Shown here piece by piece: positions 54,392 to 63,401 of a stretch of 64,000 nt of DNA. A program made the translations under genes and the position numbers. Numbering within the stretch: the first letter of the stretch is position 1; each line of letters begins with the position of its first letter. The notes beneath the pieces were generated by a model. The model had not been told where the DNA came from. It ran no database searches and was given only the letters and a program-made list of their open reading frames with translations. This DNA comes from an uncultured Oscillospiraceae bacterium (lineage in GTDB: Bacteria; Bacillota; Clostridia; Oscillospirales; Oscillospiraceae): contig CAKTPP010000001.1 in assembly GCA_934591895.1 (NCBI GenBank), forward strand, positions 1 to 64,000, given 5' to 3'.

Positions 54392-55732
54392 TCAGGCTGC
54401 TGGCGGCTTTTCATGCGCACAGCAGCGGCGCACGGTGCGCCGGAGCAGCGTGAAGCTGAGCGTGAAATTCACGCACTCGTTGAAATACAGGATGAAGAGA
54501 TACCCCGCCAGCCCGAACCGCGGCAGCAGCGCCCACACGAGCACCACGCCGAGCGAGGCGTCGAGCACATTGATGACCATGCAGCGCGTCTGTTGGCCGA
54601 GTCCGCGCAGGCAGCCGTCGGTCACGGTGTCGAGATACATCACCGGCACGAGCGGCGCGAGTAGCCGGATGAACCGCCCTGCGTCGTCCGAGTGGTAGAT
54701 CAGCCGCCCGAGCGGCCCGGAAAACGCCAGCAGCAGCACGGCCGTGCCGCACGCAAACAGCAGGCACCGGTGCAGCAGCGTGCGCACCAGCCGCCGGATA
54801 TCCCCGCACCGGCCGGAGACCTGCGCCGTCGTCAGTTCCGGCACGAGCAGATCTGCCAGCGCGTACAGCAGGCACGATGGGAAGAGCACCACCGGCAGCG
54901 CCATGCCGTGCACGATGCCGTAGCCCGCGAGCGCGCGGTCGGCCGTCAGGCCGGAGCTTTTGAGCCCGCGCGGAATGAGCAGGTGCTCGAGCGTCGTGAG
55001 CGACGTGCGCGCATACGCCGACACTGCCAGCGGCAGCGCCACGGCGAGCATCCGCCGCGTCAGGTGCGGCACGGTTTCGCCGCCGCGGCGGTATTTGCGG
55101 CGGTCGAGCGTGTACACCGCTGTCATCATCAGCAGCGACACCGCGTCTGCACACGCGCCGCCCGCCGTGACGGCGGCGCAGCTCTGCTCGAGGTCGCCGG
55201 CTGCCGCAAGGGACAAAAACCACATCACGCACGAGATGCTCACGAGCTGCTCGGCCAGATGCACGAGCGTCGGCTTCCACACGCGGCCGGAGGCGGTGAA
55301 ATACCCGTCCATGACCGCCGAGAGCGCGATGCACGGCAGGCTGATGCTCGTGATGCGCAGCGAGCGCACCGTGCGCGCATCGCCGATCCAGAGAAAGCCC
55401 ACGGGCTCGGCAAGAAAATACACGATCGTGCCCGCGCACAGGCCGAAAAACAGCGCGTAGCACGCGCAGCGGCGCATCGCACCCGTGACGCCCGCGCCGC
55501 GCTGCAGCCCCATCTCCTCGGAGATCAGGCGCGTGGCGGCAAAGCGGATGCCGGAGATGGCGAAGGTGGCAAACAGCACGCTTACCGACAGGACAAGCTG
55601 GTAGAGCCCGATGCCGGCCGCGCCGATGCGCCCGACGAGCCACGCCTGAAAGACGAGCGCGATGCAGCGCATCACGATCGACGAGCCGGTCATGAGCGCG
55701 GTGTTGACGATGAGCCTGCGATGTGTGTGCAC
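54392..55732 (-). CDS. MATE/SpoVB-like lipid-linked polysaccharide flippase
   Basis: A 446-aa membrane protein with about 12-14 hydrophobic segments in the MOP superfamily. The ALMTGSSIVMRCIALVFQAWLVGRIG start and late MYLDTVTDGCLRGLGQQTRCM region fit the SpoVB/polysaccharide-flippase branch more than drug-type MATE. The start is GTG 55732 with GGAGG six bases upstream; no ATG fits. It lies after the terminator of the surface-polymer operon, so it has separate expression. SpoVB acts in spore cortex synthesis, but assignment within the family is open. Confidence 0.85.
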   Translation of the reverse strand: MHTHRRLIVNTALMTGSSIVMRCIALVFQAWLVGRIGAAGIGLYQLVLSVSVLFATFAISGIRFAATRLISEEMGLQRGAGVTGAMRRCACYALFFGLCAGTIVYFLAEPVGFLWIGDARTVRSLRITSISLPCIALSAVMDGYFTASGRVWKPTLVHLAEQLVSISCVMWFLSLAAAGDLEQSCAAVTAGGACADAVSLLMMTAVYTLDRRKYRRGGETVPHLTRRMLAVALPLAVSAYARTSLTTLEHLLIPRGLKSSGLTADRALAGYGIVHGMALPVVLFPSCLLYALADLLVPELTTAQVSGRCGDIRRLVRTLLHRCLLFACGTAVLLLAFSGPLGRLIYHSDDAGRFIRLLAPLVPVMYLDTVTDGCLRGLGQQTRCMVINVLDASLGVVLVWALLPRFGLAGYLFILYFNECVNFTLSFTLLRRTVRRCCAHEKPPAA

Positions 55733-55781
55733 GCGCGCGACCTCCCGACGCAGTTTGTACCACTCTATGGCGCGGAAACGG

Positions 55782-55816
55782 AAAAAATGCCGCCCGACAT
55801 TCGTCGGGCGGCATTT
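55782..55816 (-). terminator. terminator of the surface-polymer operon
   Basis: Stem AATGCCGCCCGAC/GTCGGGCGGCATT followed by a T-run on the minus strand, eight bases after tagD. Confidence 0.9.
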
Positions 55817-55824
55817 TGATATGC

Positions 55825-56214
55825 TCAGGTGTGCAGGTCGGTCTTGATCTTTGTCGTGGAGATCTCGGGCGTGCGCGGCAGGTAGACGACCTCGCATTTT
55901 TCCTTGAGGAAGTCGAACTTGCCCTCCCAGTCGTCGCCCATGACGAACACGTCCACGTGGTATTTGTCCACGTCGGTGAGCTTCTGATCCCAGCTCTCCT
56001 CCGGGATGACGAGATCGACATAGCGGATCGCCTCGAGCATCCGCTTACGGTCCTCGTAGGAGAAGTAGCTCTTTTTCTGCTTCTGGTTCCAGTTGAATTC
56101 GTCGGTGCTGAGCGCCACAATCAGATAATCGCCCTGCTCCTTGGCGCGGCGCAGGAGGTTGATGTGTCCGTAGTGCAGCAGGTCAAAGGTGCCGTAAGTG
56201 ATGACGCGTCTCAT
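55825..56214 (-). CDS. tagD: glycerol-3-phosphate cytidylyltransferase
   Basis: A 129-aa nucleotidyltransferase making CDP-glycerol for teichoic-acid-type polymers. The GTFDLLHYGHINLL motif holds the HxGH catalytic pair and the second motif is RTPEISTTKIK, a variant of RTEGISTT. Length matches TagD. It is the last gene of the operon and two bases after the glycerophosphotransferase gene that would use its product. Confidence 0.97.
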   Translation of the reverse strand: MRRVITYGTFDLLHYGHINLLRRAKEQGDYLIVALSTDEFNWNQKQKKSYFSYEDRKRMLEAIRYVDLVIPEESWDQKLTDVDKYHVDVFVMGDDWEGKFDFLKEKCEVVYLPRTPEISTTKIKTDLHT

Positions 56215-56216
56215 GA

Positions 56217-57359
56217 TTAGTCTCCTTTCGTGTGTGCCGCGATCCAGTCCGCGCAGCGTGCGGCGGCGTGCCCGTCGGCGACCATGCCGACCTCGTCGTA
56301 GAAGGCCTTCAGGCGCGCCTGATATGCGGGCAGATCGAAAGCGGCGATGCTTTGCGCGAGCTCGTCGTTGTCGGTGCTCAGGGGGAAGGGGGTCTTGTCA
56401 AGCGGGAAATAGAAGTTGCGGTCCTTGCGGTAGTCGTCGATGTCCACGGCGAACTGGAAGCACGGCCGCATGGTCAGGCCAAAGTCGAACATGAGCGAGG
56501 AGTAGTCGGAGATGACGATGTCGGACGCCGCGAGCAGCTCCTGCATATCCGGATAGGTGCAGGCGTTGAAGGTGGTCTCGCCGTCAAAGACGAGCTCGGA
56601 CGCCTGTGTGACAACGGCCGGGTGCAGCCGGATGGCGACGGCAAAGTCCCCGCCGAAGCGCTCGGCGCAGCTGCGGCGCAGCGCGGCGTAGTCGATGCAG
56701 TAGGGCGCGAGTGAGTGGTTGGCGCGGAATGTCGGCGCGTAGAGCACGATCCTGCGCCCGTCCGGGATCTTCAGCGCGGCGCGCACCTTGCCGTCCACAC
56801 CGTCGGGCACGGCGCACAGCAGGTCGTTGCGCGGGGCGCCGAAGGTCTCGATCTCGCCGTCATACCAGAAGGCGCGGCGGTAGACGTCCGTCATGAAGCG
56901 GCTGTCGGACACGATGAGATCCGTCTGCGCGCTGTCGCGCCTGGCGTAGGGCTCGTAGTCCGCGGGGAGCTTGTCGGCGACGTCGCGCTCGATGCGCTTG
57001 AGCGCAAAGCCGTGCCACGTCTGGATATAGATCTGGCTGCGGCGCTTGATGTGCGCGCCCTTGCGGCAGTTGTCGATCCAGATCTTTGCCGTGCTCAGCT
57101 CATAGACCTTGCGCAGCGACTGGTAGTCACACGCCTGCACGCCGGCGGGCAGGGAGGCGGCGGCCTGTGCACCGTCCGTGAGCCAGACGATCTTCCAGCC
57201 CTCGTTCCGGCGCAGCAGCTCGTCGACGATGGCCTTGGGGTTGTCGCCGTAGCCCTTGCCGTAATAGCTGCTGATGACGATCTTGCGCGGCTGGATCGGC
57301 AGCAGCCGGCACACCACCCAGGTGAGGCCGGTCAGAAGCTTGTGGAACATGGATGCCAT
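56217..57359 (-). CDS. CDP-glycerol glycerophosphotransferase (TagB/TagF family)
   Basis: A 380-aa enzyme that adds glycerol phosphate from CDP-glycerol to a surface polymer or its linkage unit. The motifs TWHGFALKR, GAPRNDLL, YAPTFRANH and ISDYSSLMFDF are those of the family. Its size fits TagB-like primases better than full TagF polymerases, which carry an extra N-terminal region. ATG 57359 has AGGAGG nine bases upstream and begins one base after the flippase stop. Confidence 0.93.
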   Translation of the reverse strand: MASMFHKLLTGLTWVVCRLLPIQPRKIVISSYYGKGYGDNPKAIVDELLRRNEGWKIVWLTDGAQAAASLPAGVQACDYQSLRKVYELSTAKIWIDNCRKGAHIKRRSQIYIQTWHGFALKRIERDVADKLPADYEPYARRDSAQTDLIVSDSRFMTDVYRRAFWYDGEIETFGAPRNDLLCAVPDGVDGKVRAALKIPDGRRIVLYAPTFRANHSLAPYCIDYAALRRSCAERFGGDFAVAIRLHPAVVTQASELVFDGETTFNACTYPDMQELLAASDIVISDYSSLMFDFGLTMRPCFQFAVDIDDYRKDRNFYFPLDKTPFPLSTDNDELAQSIAAFDLPAYQARLKAFYDEVGMVADGHAAARCADWIAAHTKGD

Positions 57360-57360
57360 A

Positions 57361-58650
57361 TTACGTGTCCTCCTCTGTATCCGGCGGCGTGACCAGCAGC
57401 TCTCGATGGCGCAGGATGACCACAACGCGGAACGCAAGGATCGCGGTCTCGGCGACGGAAACGAGGATGCCGAGGGTGATCATGTTCATGTGGCCGCTGA
57501 AATACAGCGCGCAGAGATTGCAGATGTGCAGCACGGAACCAAAAATAACCGAGTAGTTTGCGTATTTGCTCAGCCCCATGGCGCTCAGCGTCGGGAAGCC
57601 GAGAATGTAGCTCGGCAGGATCACGACGACGACCGGGAGCATCGCGCGCAGCACCGGCGCGGTCTGCCCGTAGCCGGCGCCGAAGAACCAGGTGCACAGC
57701 GGCTCTGCCCAGATGAAGACCACGGCGCAGCCGGCGATGATGACGGGCATGATGATGCACAGCACCTTTTTGACGAGCTTGAAGTCGCGGTTTTTCGTCA
57801 TGTAGGGGTAGAGGCTGTCGGAGATGGGTGAGAGCCCGTTTTTCGCGGTCGTGATGAGCTTGTCGGCGGAGGAATAGAAGGCGGTCGACGTTCCGGCGGA
57901 GAGGATGTCGAGGATGACGGTGTTGGCCGCCGTGTAGGCCGTGCTCGCGATGCGCGAGAGGAAGAACGTGTTCGACTGCCGGAGGCTGCGCCAGAAGTCT
58001 GCGCGCGTGATGCGCTCAAAGCGGATGCCGACCTTGCGGAACAGGTGCACATACACGCCGAGCAGCGCGCCGAGGTTGCCGACGATGTTCAGCAGCGGGA
58101 TGACGCAGTAGTCCGACGGGGACTTGAGCAGCAGGAAGATCATGACCGTGAAAAAGAACTTGATGAGCACGGTGCGGATCGTGATGGCGCTCATCTGCTC
58201 GATGCCGCGGTAGAGATAGTCCGGGATGAGGGAATTGATCGCGGTCGCAAGGAAAAACAGGAAGAAAAACAGCGCATGCTCTTGCCACCGGGGCACAAGC
58301 CGGCACAGCGCGAAGAGCACGATGCCCGACACCAGCGTGAGCAGGAGCTTGTTGAGCGTCACGGCGGTGAAGATCTGCGACAGGTAACGCTTGTCCTCGC
58401 GGTTGCGCGAGACCTCCTCGGTCGCCGAGAGGATGAAGCCAAAGTCGATGACGAGCTGGAAGTAGACCATCATCGCCGTCGCCACGCCGAGCAGACCGTA
58501 GCCCGCCGTGCCGAGGATGCGCGTCTCATACGGGACGACGATGAAGCTCATGAGATAGGTCGAAAACGTGAGGATGTAGAGCATCACCGTGTTTTTGAGC
58601 AGCACGGATTTCTTGCGGCTGAGCCGAAACTTAAAAGGATTCATGTGCAT
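57361..58650 (-). CDS. oligosaccharide flippase (Wzx type)
   Basis: A 429-aa membrane protein with about 12 hydrophobic segments. It belongs to the polysaccharide-transport (PST) group of the MOP superfamily; landmarks are TFSTYLMSFIVVPYETRILG near the start and YSSADKLITTAKNGLSPISD in the middle (quoted in parts). It moves lipid-linked repeat units across the membrane. It is placed between a glycosyltransferase and CDP-glycerol genes, so the unit is probably glycosyl- and glycerol-phosphate-decorated. ATG 58644 is an alternative start. Confidence 0.9.
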   Translation of the reverse strand: MHMNPFKFRLSRKKSVLLKNTVMLYILTFSTYLMSFIVVPYETRILGTAGYGLLGVATAMMVYFQLVIDFGFILSATEEVSRNREDKRYLSQIFTAVTLNKLLLTLVSGIVLFALCRLVPRWQEHALFFFLFFLATAINSLIPDYLYRGIEQMSAITIRTVLIKFFFTVMIFLLLKSPSDYCVIPLLNIVGNLGALLGVYVHLFRKVGIRFERITRADFWRSLRQSNTFFLSRIASTAYTAANTVILDILSAGTSTAFYSSADKLITTAKNGLSPISDSLYPYMTKNRDFKLVKKVLCIIMPVIIAGCAVVFIWAEPLCTWFFGAGYGQTAPVLRAMLPVVVVILPSYILGFPTLSAMGLSKYANYSVIFGSVLHICNLCALYFSGHMNMITLGILVSVAETAILAFRVVVILRHRELLVTPPDTEEDT

Positions 58651-58656
58651 GGCCCC

Positions 58657-59640
58657 TCAGGATAGTTTTTGCTTGAGCCGGAACAGTGCACGCACGGTGC
58701 CATAGTGCTTTTTGAGCAGCAGCGGCACGAGCAGCCGGTGTCTGCGCGGCAGCTGCTGCAGATAGGGATTGCCGCGCCAGTCCGGAAACTGCGTGTTCAC
58801 GTAGTCCGAAAACTGCCCGAGCAGCTCGCTTGCGGGGTCGATGCACGCCACGCGCACCGAGGCCGCCAGCAGCACATGATCCACCGCAAGGCGCGACAGC
58901 TCGTTATAATAGCGCTCGAACAGGCCGTTTTCGCGGAACCAGCCGAGCAGATCGTCAAACGCTTCGAGGATCTCGGCGTTGCGCTCGACATTCGGGGTGT
59001 GCATGATGGAGCCCTCGCGCTCGACGTAGTAGTAAAACACGTCCGGGATGGCGCAGATGCTCTTTGCCGCGGCAAAGAGCTTGGGCGTCGTGCGGATGTC
59101 CTCATACCACACGCGGGAGGGATAGCGGATACCGGTGTCGAGAAAGAGCGAGCGCTTCCAGCAGCGCATGCAGGCATTCGGCAGCGCGAGCAGCAGCTGC
59201 GGCACTTCATCGAGCGTGAAGGCACGCTCATGCGGCAGGTCGCTGACAAGCTGCTTTGTGACCGTATCGCCGGTGACGACGGCCAGCCCGAAGTCGACCG
59301 CGTCGCAGTGATAGCGGTCGATCACGGCGGCGAGCGCCGTGAGCATACCGGCGCCGACATAGTCGTCGCTGTCGAGAAAGACGACGTATTCGCCCTGCGC
59401 TGCCTCCATGCCGACGTTGCGCGCGTCGCCCAGGCCGCCGTTCGGCTTGTGGATGACGCGGATGCGCGCGGCATTCGCCTCGGCATAGCGGTCGCAGATC
59501 GCGCCGCTCTCGCCGTCGGTAGAGCCGTCGTCCACGAGCACGATCTCGTAGTCCTCAAAGTCCTGCGCCAGCACGGAGTCGATGCACTTGGGCAGGTAGT
59601 CCTTGACGTTGTAGACGGGAATGACAACACTGAAGATCAT
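58657..59640 (-). CDS. family 2 glycosyltransferase
   Basis: A 327-aa GT-A enzyme. The nucleotide-sugar block VVIPVYNVKDYLPKCIDSV and VLVDDGSTDG, the metal-binding FLDSDDYV and the KPNGGLGDARNVGM loop are all present. A helical C-terminal part (about 210-327) lacks membrane segments. It adds a sugar to the lipid-linked unit at the inner membrane face. The ATGA overlap with the preceding ligase-like gene shows coupling. Confidence 0.94.
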   Translation of the reverse strand: MIFSVVIPVYNVKDYLPKCIDSVLAQDFEDYEIVLVDDGSTDGESGAICDRYAEANAARIRVIHKPNGGLGDARNVGMEAAQGEYVVFLDSDDYVGAGMLTALAAVIDRYHCDAVDFGLAVVTGDTVTKQLVSDLPHERAFTLDEVPQLLLALPNACMRCWKRSLFLDTGIRYPSRVWYEDIRTTPKLFAAAKSICAIPDVFYYYVEREGSIMHTPNVERNAEILEAFDDLLGWFRENGLFERYYNELSRLAVDHVLLAASVRVACIDPASELLGQFSDYVNTQFPDWRGNPYLQQLPRRHRLLVPLLLKKHYGTVRALFRLKQKLS

Positions 59641-61121
59641 GCGGCATTCTCCTCTCCGTCCGGCAGCGCGTCCGGCGCTGTTTCCGGCAGCTCGCTGCGC
59701 ATCTGCGTGAGATAATACACCATGGCCAGCAGCACGGACATATAGACCGAGGCGTTCGGCCGCCGGAGCATGCCGGCGGTGCAGTAGGCGTAGACCAGAC
59801 ACAGGCACAGGCTGATGCCGCAGGCGCCGGCTTCGGTCGTGAAGTATTTGCGGAAGTCCTTTATCAGGCACCTGGCGATCAGGTACAGGAAATAGCCGAT
59901 AAAGGCGAGCATGAGCGCAAGCCCTGCCCAGCCATAGAGGAAGTAGATGCCGTGAAAGTCATTTTCCACATCATAAATGTCCCCGTTGAAGGCCATGCGG
60001 CTGAGCTCCATGCCGAAGATGCGCGAGAGGAACGGGTGCTCATCGAGCAGCATCGAGCAGAAGATGATCTTGCGGTGGCGGGTCGCCGTGATGTCCGTGA
60101 CCTGCGAGGAGTAGTCGTAGGCGGACATGACGCGTGCAGTGCCGAAGCGCTGGCACAGCTTCGGGGAATAGAAGTTGTAGATGGTCGACAGCGCGTGGTA
60201 GCGCTTTTGCGGGGAGAAGCTGGCGTTTTTATTTTCGCTGTCGTCCGTGCGCCGGATCATGACGTTGGCGTCGTTCTGCTTGCTGCTCATGACGGTCTGA
60301 TAGACGTGCTGGTTTGCATACATCGGCGACTGCTTGACAAACGCGCAGCAGATGGCCATCAGAATGAACAAAACGGCGATATAGCGCTTGGAGGTCCTGG
60401 CCTGCCGGATCAGCAGCAGCACGAGCGGTACGCCGATCGCGACGGCGAAGATGGCCAGAAACGCAAGGCGCGTGCCGATAAAATACAGCTGCGCGAACGC
60501 GGCGGCCGCCGTCAGGCAAAAGAGCCAGAAGTTCTGTTTGCGGTAGCAGCACATGACCACGATCGGCGCAAGCATGCTCACGACGGCGCTCTGCGCGTTG
60601 CTGGTCGAGAACCAGCCGAGCAGGCCGAAGCCGCTGAGCTGATAGGTGGAGGCGGAGGTCTTGGTCACTACGCTGAGCACGAGCGAGACGCTGATGATCC
60701 AGAAGTTGACGATCAGCGCGGTCTCCATGGCGGCGTAGCACTTTTTGTTCGCGCGCACAAACGAGATGAAGCACAGCACGAACAGCGGCATCTGCACGAC
60801 GCGCACGAAATTCGTCAGGTCATGCACGACGTCCAGATAGCCCGCGATGGAGCAGGCGATCACGTGACCGATCAGCACGAACGCGCACGCACCGGCGGCG
60901 ACGCCGTAGACCTTCTTGCGCGCGGAGGTGAAAAAGCCGAGCAGACACACCACGGCAAACACGGCAAAGCGCAGCAGCAGTGTGACGGCGCTGCTCATGC
61001 CGAGCCGGTCCGTCCAGTAGGACAGAATGTCCAGCAGCGGCTGCAGGATCAGAATGACGAGCAGGATCGCCGGCAGCCTGGGCGCGAGGCGATCACGCAG
61101 GGAGTGTTTTTCTTCGGACAT
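59637..61121 (-). CDS. O-antigen ligase/polymerase-like membrane protein, paralogue B
   Basis: A 494-aa protein with some 10-11 membrane helices and a large loop (about 270-390) with conserved polar residues. The motifs QPLLDILSYW, DVENDFHGIYFLYGWAGL and TEAGACGISLC are also found in the neighbouring paralogue. The topology suggests a Wzy polymerase or WaaL-type ligase acting on lipid-linked polymer outside the membrane. AAGGAG precedes ATG 61121, and its stop overlaps the glycosyltransferase start. Confidence 0.83.
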   Translation of the reverse strand: MSEEKHSLRDRLAPRLPAILLVILILQPLLDILSYWTDRLGMSSAVTLLLRFAVFAVVCLLGFFTSARKKVYGVAAGACAFVLIGHVIACSIAGYLDVVHDLTNFVRVVQMPLFVLCFISFVRANKKCYAAMETALIVNFWIISVSLVLSVVTKTSASTYQLSGFGLLGWFSTSNAQSAVVSMLAPIVVMCCYRKQNFWLFCLTAAAAFAQLYFIGTRLAFLAIFAVAIGVPLVLLLIRQARTSKRYIAVLFILMAICCAFVKQSPMYANQHVYQTVMSSKQNDANVMIRRTDDSENKNASFSPQKRYHALSTIYNFYSPKLCQRFGTARVMSAYDYSSQVTDITATRHRKIIFCSMLLDEHPFLSRIFGMELSRMAFNGDIYDVENDFHGIYFLYGWAGLALMLAFIGYFLYLIARCLIKDFRKYFTTEAGACGISLCLCLVYAYCTAGMLRRPNASVYMSVLLAMVYYLTQMRSELPETAPDALPDGEENAA

Positions 61122-61122
61122 A

Positions 61123-62556
61123 TCAGTTCTCCTTTTGGGCTTCGTAATCACGGATATAGATCAGATACCAGATGGCCGCAAGGACCAGACACAGGTAAAA
61201 CGATGCGTTGGGGCGGCGCAGCACGCCGGCGGTGTTGTAGATGTGGGCGAGAGCGGTGCACAGCGCGATGCCGCAGGCGCCGGCTTCGACCGTGAAGTAG
61301 CGCCTGACATTGCGCACGAGCGCGCAGATGACGATGACGAGAAAGCAGCCCAGAAACGCGAGCAGACACGCAAGTCCGGCCCAGCCGTACAGGTACGCGA
61401 TGCCGTGCAGGTCGTTTTCCACATCGTAGCAGTAGCCGTTGTAGGTCATGTCGTCGTAGCTCAGGCCGAACAGGCGGCTGGTAAACGGTTCGCTGTTGAG
61501 AAGCAGGCGGCAGTAGTTGATGCGCAGCGTGCGTATGTTTGCGATGACGGACACGTCGGTGGAATTGTGGTACATCTCCGCCGTCGTCTCCAGACCGAAG
61601 CGGTCGACAAGCCCGCCGAGGTATTCGTCATAGGCATAGGTGAGATAGGCGCAGCCCTGCTCGCCGAATTCCGCCTTGCCCTGCGCGACGAGCCGGTCAA
61701 TGTTCTCCTGCTTGCGCACGGCGTTGGCGGAAACTTCCCGCTGGTTTTGCTGCATGGGCGACACGGGCAGCGCCGCGGCGCAGACCGCAGCGCCGAGCAG
61801 CAGCGCAAGATAGATCTTCCGGTTCCCGCGCCGGGTGACGGCCCACGTGATGCAGGTGCCGATCGCGGCCGCAAACAGGGAGACATAAGCCAGACGAGTT
61901 GCAAAGAAAAATAGTTCCGCAAAGCCGACGACGGCGACGGGCAGCCAGCGCCATACCTTCCCGCTGCGCAGCGCCGGGCACAGCGCGAGCGGCACGAGCA
62001 TCGACAGGATCGCGCTCTGGCTGTTGGCAAAGTAAAACCACCCGCGCAGACCGATCTGCTTGTTCGGGTAGGTGTAGGGATCGGTACCGGTCAGCGCGCT
62101 GAGCAGCATGACGGCGGCAATGATCCAGAAGGCGGCGGTGATGCCGCGCTCCAGACTCGCATAGCCCTGCTTGCAGCGGCGCAGGAACGTGATGAACGCG
62201 AGCGTGAACAGCGGCAGCTGGATAAAGCGGATGTAGTTGGTCGCGTCCGAGACGAGATTTGCCGCTGTAAACGGCGTATTGGCGCGCAGACAGGCAAACA
62301 CGTGCCCCGCGTAGAGCGCGGCGCACACGGCGGCGCAGAGCCAGTAGACGCGGCGGCGCTGCGAGAGCAGAAAGCCCGCGAGCACGACGCCGAGAAAGAT
62401 CAGCAGGCGCAGCGACAGCGTCAGCTTGCTGCCCCAGGACAGGTTCTGTGTCCAGAACGAAAGCACGTCCAGCAGCGGCTGAGCCGCACACAGACCCACC
62501 ATCGCGCCGGGCAGCCAACGCGGGGCGGGGCGCTCCTGCGGCGTTATTGATTGCAT
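61123..62556 (-). CDS. O-antigen ligase/polymerase-like membrane protein, paralogue A
   Basis: A 477-aa paralogue of the following gene with the same topology and motifs: QPLLDVLSFW, DVENDLHGIAYLYGWAGL, VEAGACGIALC and LRRPNAS. First gene of the surface-polymer operon, starting at ATG 62556 with GAGG upstream, about 35 bp after the predicted transcription start. Having two ligase-like proteins in tandem suggests separate polymerase and ligase duties, or a recent duplication followed by divergence; identity outside the motifs is low. Confidence 0.83.
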   Translation of the reverse strand: MQSITPQERPAPRWLPGAMVGLCAAQPLLDVLSFWTQNLSWGSKLTLSLRLLIFLGVVLAGFLLSQRRRVYWLCAAVCAALYAGHVFACLRANTPFTAANLVSDATNYIRFIQLPLFTLAFITFLRRCKQGYASLERGITAAFWIIAAVMLLSALTGTDPYTYPNKQIGLRGWFYFANSQSAILSMLVPLALCPALRSGKVWRWLPVAVVGFAELFFFATRLAYVSLFAAAIGTCITWAVTRRGNRKIYLALLLGAAVCAAALPVSPMQQNQREVSANAVRKQENIDRLVAQGKAEFGEQGCAYLTYAYDEYLGGLVDRFGLETTAEMYHNSTDVSVIANIRTLRINYCRLLLNSEPFTSRLFGLSYDDMTYNGYCYDVENDLHGIAYLYGWAGLACLLAFLGCFLVIVICALVRNVRRYFTVEAGACGIALCTALAHIYNTAGVLRRPNASFYLCLVLAAIWYLIYIRDYEAQKEN

Positions 62557-62593
62557 AGTTTTTCCTCTTTTTCTTACAGGATAGTTACACTCC

Positions 62594-62622
62594 ATCTTAC
62601 GCTTTTTTCGCGTTCAGGTCAA
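62594..62622 (-). promoter_or_regulatory. promoter of the surface-polymer operon
   Basis: TTGACC-17-TAAGAT on the minus strand, preceding six tightly spaced genes down to tagD. Confidence 0.8.
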
Positions 62623-62670
62623 CCTGTGCAGACGCGTTGTTTCTATAATTTTTATTAAGTATTGTATGCA

Positions 62671-62712
62671 CGCCGCACCCCCGGCCGGAAAATGACCGGT
62701 CGGGGGTGCGGC
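62671..62712. terminator. long GC-rich hairpin after the XRE regulator gene
   Basis: Arms GCCGCACCCCCGGCCGG and CCGGTCGGGGGTGCGGC (about 16 bp, one mismatch) with a short loop, 11 bp past the regulator stop. There is no T-run on the minus strand, so it may be a Rho-type or weak terminator. Confidence 0.55.
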
Positions 62713-62723
62713 GAAAACCATAT

Positions 62724-63185
62724 TTACAGCAGCTTGTCCGTTTCGTGCGTGTAGCTGCAGATGAGCTTGTCGAGCAGCCGCAGCAGCTCGGCGGCCTTTG
62801 GCTCCGTGACGGCCTGCGCACGCAGCCGGTGCAGCCCGTCAATGGCCTCCTGACTCAGGCCGAGGGCGTTATATACGTCGCTCTCGCCGGCGCGCTGCGC
62901 GTCCTCGCCGCCGATCTCGGTGTCAAAGCCGAGGAGAAAGTTCGGCGTCGTGTGGAAAAAGCGCGCGATGCGGCTCACGACCAGCGCCGACGGCACCGTG
63001 ACCTCGCGGCGGTCGTTGGGCTTGATGTATTTGCGCACGGCGGGACGGCTGATGTCGATCTCATCTGCCAGCTCCTGCGTGTTGACGGGCTTGCCGTACA
63101 CGTTGTTGCCGTTCATCAGATAGGTCAGCCGGTCGCGGAACACGTTGCCGAAACCGCTTGCGGCCTCGTCGATATCTCTGCCCAT
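62724..63185 (-). CDS. XRE-family helix-turn-helix regulator
   Basis: A 153-aa DNA-binding protein. The HTH is in residues about 15-70, with recognition-helix area NTQELADEIDISRPAVRKYI and the TPNFLLGFD end typical of XRE regulators. The C-terminal half is helical and may bind a signal or dimerise. It starts 56 bp from the inverted repeat that lies between it and the divergent TIM-barrel gene, so it probably controls both. GGAGGG precedes ATG 63185. Confidence 0.9.
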   Translation of the reverse strand: MGRDIDEAASGFGNVFRDRLTYLMNGNNVYGKPVNTQELADEIDISRPAVRKYIKPNDRREVTVPSALVVSRIARFFHTTPNFLLGFDTEIGGEDAQRAGESDVYNALGLSQEAIDGLHRLRAQAVTEPKAAELLRLLDKLICSYTHETDKLL

Positions 63186-63240
63186 GAATGCGCCCTCCGT
63201 TCTTGCAGAAACAAAAAAATCATTTTTTTCGGAAAAAGAC

Positions 63241-63301
63241 TTGACAAACCGTAAGAAATAGTTTATACCAAAGTTACGTTAATCAAAAACGAAACTTTGG
63301 T
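63241..63301. promoter_or_regulatory. divergent promoter region with inverted-repeat operator
   Basis: On the plus strand TTGACA (63241-63246) with TTATAC/TATACC 16-17 bases away leads to the TIM-barrel gene. A perfect 9-bp inverted repeat, ACCAAAGTT (63267-63275) and AACTTTGGT (63293-63301), overlaps that -10. On the minus strand a TATAAA lies at the complement of 63262-63267. The repeat is a strong candidate site for the XRE regulator. Confidence 0.65.
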
Positions 63302-63401
63302 TTCTATCTACAGGCCGGATGCAACTTTTCTGATCATCAGTTAAGCACAACCGCCTGCAAAAGTCAAGACATATCCCCCAAAACCGTAAGGAGGTAATCT
63401 T

